Positions 58,935 to 64,000 of a stretch of DNA of 64,000 nt are shown here, one piece after another; positions within the stretch are counted from its first letter, which is position 1; the number at the start of each line of letters is the position of its first letter. The stretch spans positions 3,100,001-3,164,000 of the forward strand of contig OY294051.1 in assembly GCA_958510825.1 (NCBI GenBank). The letters run 5' to 3'. The DNA comes from Brachypterus glaber (Eukaryota; Arthropoda; Insecta; Coleoptera; Kateretidae). The notes under the pieces were generated by a model. It had not been told where the DNA came from and did no database searches. It was given only the letters and a program-made list of their open reading frames with translations. Made by a program: the position numbers and the translations under genes.

Positions 58935-61410
58935 TATAGAACCACAACAAAGTTTATTTATTGAATATAATAACAGAACAGCGTTATATTTTACTGTAAC
59001 AACTTGTATTCAATAATTAAAATTGCTTGTAGTTCCATTAGGGAAAAGTATTCTTTTGTAGCAGCGGCATTTTTTATTTTCGTTCAAATAAAAAAAGCAA
59101 AATAATACAAGAAAAGAAGAAATATTTCCGTATAGATATGCCTATTTTTGTATAAATCTGGAATTGACAAAAAAGTATATAGGTATTTTCCTAGTTTTAT
59201 CTACATCTATTTATTATACATTATGTATATAGTATACAAAGACTGTACTAGTCTATATAAAAAAATAAATAAAGTGCAAAAAATAAACAACTACCAATAA
59301 AATTCTATTAGATTCAAAAACTTTTCTACAAAAAAAAAATCATAAAACTATGACAAAATGATTTTTACAAATAATCACATCTAAAAACAAGACAATGTAA
59401 TATTAACATTTTACTAACTGGGCCTGGAATGTGAGGCGCCGGAAAGAGAAAAGGTAACATTCTGTGTGTACTCTATAGGCGACCTTGCATTCCAAACATT
59501 CCAGCGAGATACCAGTTCGTAAAATTTTAACTTTATTTTATGTACAATGGTCTATTATATTTTTTACTGTGTAACAGAAAATTAACATCACAAAATGCAT
59601 CCTAAAAATTATGTTAAACTTAACGCTGAATTTTGTTTTGTTTCTTTTTTGTATCTCAAAGGGTTTTGGAGTTAGATAGACAATTTTTGAAAAATTTAAA
59701 CGCTTTTTTACCCTATAAAAAAAAATTAAAAACAGATTTTGAATTCACTGTATTGTAAGTTTTACCTTTAATTACTTTTACACAGTAAAAAATATAATAG
59801 AAATTTTTAAAATATTTACAATTATAATAAAAAATATTATAAGCACCATGTAGTGCATATTTTTTGTAAGAAAAATTCATGAACGATTATTTTAACCGCC
59901 CTATTTTTTTTCTTTGAAGCTGTAAGAATAAAACTACGTCTCTATGTCTAGAGACTATATTTAGTAAAAAAAACTAAAAACGCATTATTGTAATTTTATT
60001 TTTTAATATATTTTTCTGGTCTTTTATTAATATAATATTTAATTAATTATTTATTAGGCATTTGATTGTTTTAATTAAATTTGTTTTTTACTCATGCATT
60101 GTTTTGTGTATGTTAAAAAAATATAAACAGGGCTTTTTATTTTCTAAAATCAATTATTTTTAATTTTGGCGAAGGCGCGCCTACGTATGCAGTGTTTGAC
60201 ATTATTTTGGGCACTAGTGCAGAAAAGTGATGATTAAATATTAATTTTTGCGTAAAAGTGATATTATTTACTGTGGATAACGGTAAAATTCACTATTTTT
60301 TTTTAATTACTGTAATTTTGCGTGTTTTTTTTTAACCATGGAAAAATTAAACAAAAGTTACATTCTCTTGCTTATTAATGAAAACCAAAGAACTTTTACC
60401 TAAAGAAGTAATTTCAGACCAATGTTTATGAATGTGTCATCTTTTTGTTTGTTTATTTACTAACAAAAACGAGATCAGCTTTGTGGTGTAAAATGTAGAT
60501 GTCGCTAGTCGACTTTCAGGCTACCTAGTAGCGATGTTGCGTAGTTTCAACCTTATCATGAATTCAAATCATTATACTTAAATTAAAAATATAAAAAAGT
60601 TTATTGTGTTTACTATAATTGTGTTTAATAATATAGTATATTTAAATCTATTAAAAATAAACTACTAGTTCATATAAAACTCATACAGAACGAATGTTTC
60701 TTAAAATTTACAATAAAATATCCAAAGTTTATGTTTCCAATCGGCAACACTGTACCCCTGTCAGTCATTTTACGACATTAGACTGTGAGTTTAAACATAC
60801 TTTCTCTCTCTTTAGGCGTACTAAGTGTAAACAATAGTCACTCCCCACCAGCCCCTCACCTAGTTGGTTCACGCTTCAAACAAAGCATACCGTAGATTTC
60901 ATCATGCTCCTTCTTGAGGTAAAAGTTCTTTGATGAAAACAAAAGATGGTTTGGACTTTTTTTAAAAAAAAAATTACGGTAAAAATGAAAAACAAAAACA
61001 AATTTTTAAAATTACATTTATTTTCTTTTTATTTTTTTTTGTGTGAAATTATAAAGAAATTTTATTATTATTATTATTTTCCAAACCGCGATTATTTAAA
61101 GGGGGTGCTCTGAATGTTTCGTAGTTGCGCCTATAGGTGCAACACCTTATATGGTATCGTTTTAAACGTAATTTAAGAGCCCTGAAAATATTTATAAGTA
61201 TGTATTTTAATAATATTTAATGGGTTAAAATAGAATGTGTTCTGTGTAGGTAAATTAGTCGATAAATCAAGCTAATTAACCCAGAAGAAACTGTTGAAAA
61301 TTATTTTATGCCTATCATTTTGTGAAATATTTATATTAGTTATAGTCTACGAGCTGGTTATCATTTTCAGCAAGTTATTTGCTCCCGGCTGAATTTAACG
61401 TATATGTGTA
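58935..61410. other. Stretch without a supported gene, with small GC-rich islands
   Basis: Mostly AT-rich. 59405-59520, 60165-60200 (GGCGAAGGCGCGCCTACG) and 60780-60910 are less AT-rich and might hold promoter or untranslated exon sequence, but I see no coherent coding frame or paired splice sites. Confidence 0.35.
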
Positions 61411-61935
61411 CAGGGTTATTCAGAAATAAGTTCGAACATGTTAAGGTGTGATTCTACCGGGTGTTTTTCAAAGGTGGCTCGCCCGTATAACTTTTTTATT
61501 CCTGGAGGCAAAAGAATGAAATGTACGTATTTTTTCTCACTTCCGGTTTAACCGGAAATAACCCCAACTTTTGAATTTGAAATAAAACTTTTTGGACCTT
61601 TTTGCCCAATATTTTCAAAATTAATTTTTTAAAAATACTGAAAATTTTATCAATTTTGAAGAAAAAAAAATCTTCAAAAAAAAATATTACAAAATAAATA
61701 GTTACATGGTTAAATAGAGAATTTTAAGTTCTTTAAAATGACGTATCACGAGACCTAGGGTGCCATTTAAAATATTGTCCCCCACTGCCCCCTGGCGACG
61801 CCATACCAAATAAAAAATAGAAAAATATGACAAATGATAGTTTTTGTTGTGTGATATGCATATTCCAAATATAGCGTTTATATCTCATCCCGTTCAAAAG
61901 TTACGGTGGGTGTACCATTTAAAAGAATAACCCTT
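61411..61935 (+). mobile_element. Mariner-like MITE with CAGGGTTATTC ends
   Basis: It begins CAGGGTTATTCAGAA after GTGTA and ends GAATAACCCTTTA, with inner pairs such as GGTGTTTTTCAAAGG. The interior has AACTTTTGAA and CGTTCAAAAGTTACGG blocks like those of family M1. Its right border is approximate. Confidence 0.6.
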
Positions 61936-62656
61936 TATGCAAAATTCTGCCGGGAAAAAATATCTTGTCAAATATGTTCACCAGCTCTTCGACTATTAGG
62001 AAGATATTGCACAGTAAGCTTTGACCATATTTGGGATTTATAAAAATAATGTCGGACATTTTATCTTGATAGTCTTGACACGCTAGGCCTGAGGTTAACT
62101 TAAGTTTGAAACAGTGGTCAAAGCAAACAACCAGTGGATATGTGTAGAATGAGGTCTAGGCTATTCATAACCATCAACAGCAAAATCGCAGCAGATGGTT
62201 TGCAGAAGATACTGTTAAAAGTTGTTGGTGATGGCCTTGTTGTACCTTAAAATTTTAAAAATTGGGGATTTGAGTAATAATTGTAGCTAAGTTTCGTCCG
62301 TAGAATCCGAATCCGTTCACAGAATTGATCTATCTGTTTTAGTTTTCGAAAAAATTAAAATAAAAAATATGTTTTAGTAAACTTTCATCGCCTGTAAAAA
62401 AATAACTACACATGATATTAGATAAAGAATGTGTATAAATGACAGCAAATAAATTAGTATTTAAAAATACCATAGAATAATTCGTAAAATTGTGTTGTGT
62501 GACTATTTTAATATGGATTCTTTTTAAGAATTTTTTAGAAAAAAAAAGTTAGGTTGAGCAGTGTTTAGAAATACTTACACTTATACTTAAACCTATACAC
62601 AAAATTTGACTTAAGTAATTACATGACAGTCTGTCAGATTATTTTTAATTTCCAAC
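61936..62656. other. Upstream region of the 62.7-kb ORF
   Basis: No other coding sequence. If the ORF belongs to a transposon, its left terminal repeat should lie here or further upstream; I could not identify it without the right end. No obvious TATA box at a convincing distance. Confidence 0.35.
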
Positions 62657-64000
62657 ATGAGTCACGAAATAAATAGAAAAAAAATTTGCGTCGGGTGTGG
62701 TAATAAAATTATATTTAAAAAAAACAAAAGTTCGGAACATATTATAACGAAAAAATTAGAAGTATTAATACAAAAATTTTTATGCGGCCAGTTTAATGTG
62801 GAAGACTCAAAATTTCCGTCATCAATATGTGGTAATTGTCGGCTAACACTTCAGCAGTGGGAAAAAAATATATTTAAAAAAAAACTGCCAGTTATGCCTA
62901 ATTTTGGTACCGAAGAAGATATGCTTACTAGAAACAGAAAATGTGAATGTTCATTATGTGAAAAAAGCCGGTATAAAGGACATAAAAAGGATACTCTACA
63001 AACCTCAACCTCAGATAAAAATGAAGTACTGTGTAAAATATGTTTTAGTAAAATAGGAAAAGGAAAACGGCATTCCTGTTCTTTGAATAATGCACGCGAT
63101 AACATTCAAGAAATTGTTCAAACATTGCCTAAAAAACAGAAAGAACAGGTGGTTTCTGAAGCTTTGAAAACATGTATGGAGACGGACAACAAGAATGAAG
63201 ACTTAAGTTTGTGTACAAAGGGAAGAAAATTGAGGGTGGCATTAAACCCAGAGGCTCCAAAGCCGATGGTATTTTCCCATCAAGCTTTACACAACTATAG
63301 AGTTAATACTGGATCATCTACCAATGAAATGAAGAAAATGACAAATTTTATTAGAACCCATGCTGGAAGAAATTCTATACCAGCATACTTTAGGGAACAA
63401 AATGCGGTTCAGTCAAGTTTGCTTGAAGATATATACAATGAGAGTTGCTTTTGTTTTGATGTTGAAAAAAAAAATGATAAAGAAGAGCGACCAGTAATTT
63501 GGGCCGATGCTGAGAAACTTCTGGAGAGGGTGATGGAAAAAAGAAATCAATATGGAGAAACATCAATTAAATTATTGGCTGATGGAGGGCAGGGATTTTT
63601 TAAATTGTCTCTCTCGTTTATTGTTGAGGACGATGAGCTAAACGAAAAAAAAAGAAGTCTTTATAAAGATGGGGGAACTGTGGGTAAGGAGGGAAAATTA
63701 AGTGGAGTTCATAAAATAATATTATTGGCAATTGTACCGTCTATAACAGAAACATATGAAAACATAAAAATTTTATTTGAACTTACAAAAGTTAATAATA
63801 TCCCATTTAAATTGGTGGCAGATTTTAAATTAATACTAACAATAAATGGACTACAAACTGCAGCTTCCACCTACCCAAGTCCGTATTGTTTTGCTACTCT
63901 GCAAAAACTAAGATCAAAAACTATCATTGATGATAATGAAACATCTTCTGAAGAGATATCTTCAGAAGAATTAGTAACTGATCATGACTGTTTGCATTTA
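62657..64000 (+). CDS. Uncharacterised cysteine-rich protein, N-terminal 448 residues (runs off window)
   Basis: The frame is open from ATG at 62657 to the window end without a stop. I do not recognise a named family. Residues 1-75 hold CVGCG and, about 50 residues on, FPSSICGNCRLTL, a paired-CxxC layout reminiscent of ZAD-like zinc domains. CECSLC follows near residue 96 and CKICFSKIGKGKRHSC near residue 125, another likely zinc site. The C-terminal half has LLADGGQGFFKLSLSF, a basic/glycine stretch, then SGVHKIILLAIVPSITETY, and FKLVADFKLIL before TYPSPYCFATL. Aspartates placed at strand ends could belong to an RNase H-like transposase fold, but that is inference. The single-exon form and repeat-rich setting favour a mobile-element or domesticated origin. 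Confidence 0.8.
   Translation, partial: MSHEINRKKICVGCGNKIIFKKNKSSEHIITKKLEVLIQKFLCGQFNVEDSKFPSSICGNCRLTLQQWEKNIFKKKLPVMPNFGTEEDMLTRNRKCECSLCEKSRYKGHKKDTLQTSTSDKNEVLCKICFSKIGKGKRHSCSLNNARDNIQEIVQTLPKKQKEQVVSEALKTCMETDNKNEDLSLCTKGRKLRVALNPEAPKPMVFSHQALHNYRVNTGSSTNEMKKMTNFIRTHAGRNSIPAYFREQNAVQSSLLEDIYNESCFCFDVEKKNDKEERPVIWADAEKLLERVMEKRNQYGETSIKLLADGGQGFFKLSLSFIVEDDELNEKKRSLYKDGGTVGKEGKLSGVHKIILLAIVPSITETYENIKILFELTKVNNIPFKLVADFKLILTINGLQTAASTYPSPYCFATLQKLRSKTIIDDNETSSEEISSEELVTDHDCLHL

Noticed and set aside
59405..59520. GC-rich block considered as the missing integrin N-terminal exon
   Set aside because: Neither strand gives integrin-like residues or a matching splice phase.

Overview
The window looks like a stretch of an arthropod, most likely insect, nuclear genome. 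It is AT-rich and intron-bearing, dominated by transposable-element debris, and its only recognisable host gene is a spliced integrin alpha subunit with insect-style exons. Nothing looks bacterial, viral, plastid or mitochondrial. The order cannot be fixed from sequence reading alone; a beetle-like, repeat-rich genome is a guess.

Region by region. 1-1973 is AT-rich with one palindromic hAT-like MITE and a dispersed repeat. 1974-18510 is a near-perfect head-to-tail duplication of an 8.27-kb unit. Each unit carries a 5'-truncated non-LTR retrotransposon with a poly(A) tail, a 5'-truncated Jockey-like retrotransposon, and several inverted-repeat elements, one of which holds a GACA microsatellite. 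18511-42354 is a mosaic of short inverted-repeat elements (hAT-like, mariner-like and nested-hairpin types), two more insertions of the same Jockey-like family, a GC-rich fragment of an unrelated non-LTR element, and long stretches with no recognisable gene. 42355-44560 is a four-unit satellite of about 520 bp per unit, with a head-to-tail dimer of the hAT-like MITE inserted in the last unit. 44561-49512 has no recognisable gene apart from a tRNA-derived SINE. A 200-base assembly gap lies at 49513-49712.

50277-55217 (minus strand) holds six consecutive integrin alpha exons encoding about 490 residues of the beta-propeller and the start of the thigh domain. All five exon junctions agree in reading phase. 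The signal-peptide exon and all exons after the thigh start were not found. Two introns have nested-hairpin MITEs ending 4 and 9 bases from the splice acceptor. Intron 1 is an expanded array that repeatedly copies the exon end together with its 5' splice site. 55218-62656 is AT-rich with more MITEs. An intact ORF starts at 62657 (+) and runs off the window end; it encodes a cysteine-rich protein of unknown function that I suspect belongs to a mobile element.

The most notable observations are the splice-donor array in integrin intron 1, MITE ends abutting splice acceptors, a group of otherwise different nested-hairpin elements sharing an AATAGT-type terminus, the 8.27-kb duplication (or assembly duplication), an insertion whose empty-site paralogue lies in the same window, and the uncharacterised 62.7-kb ORF.
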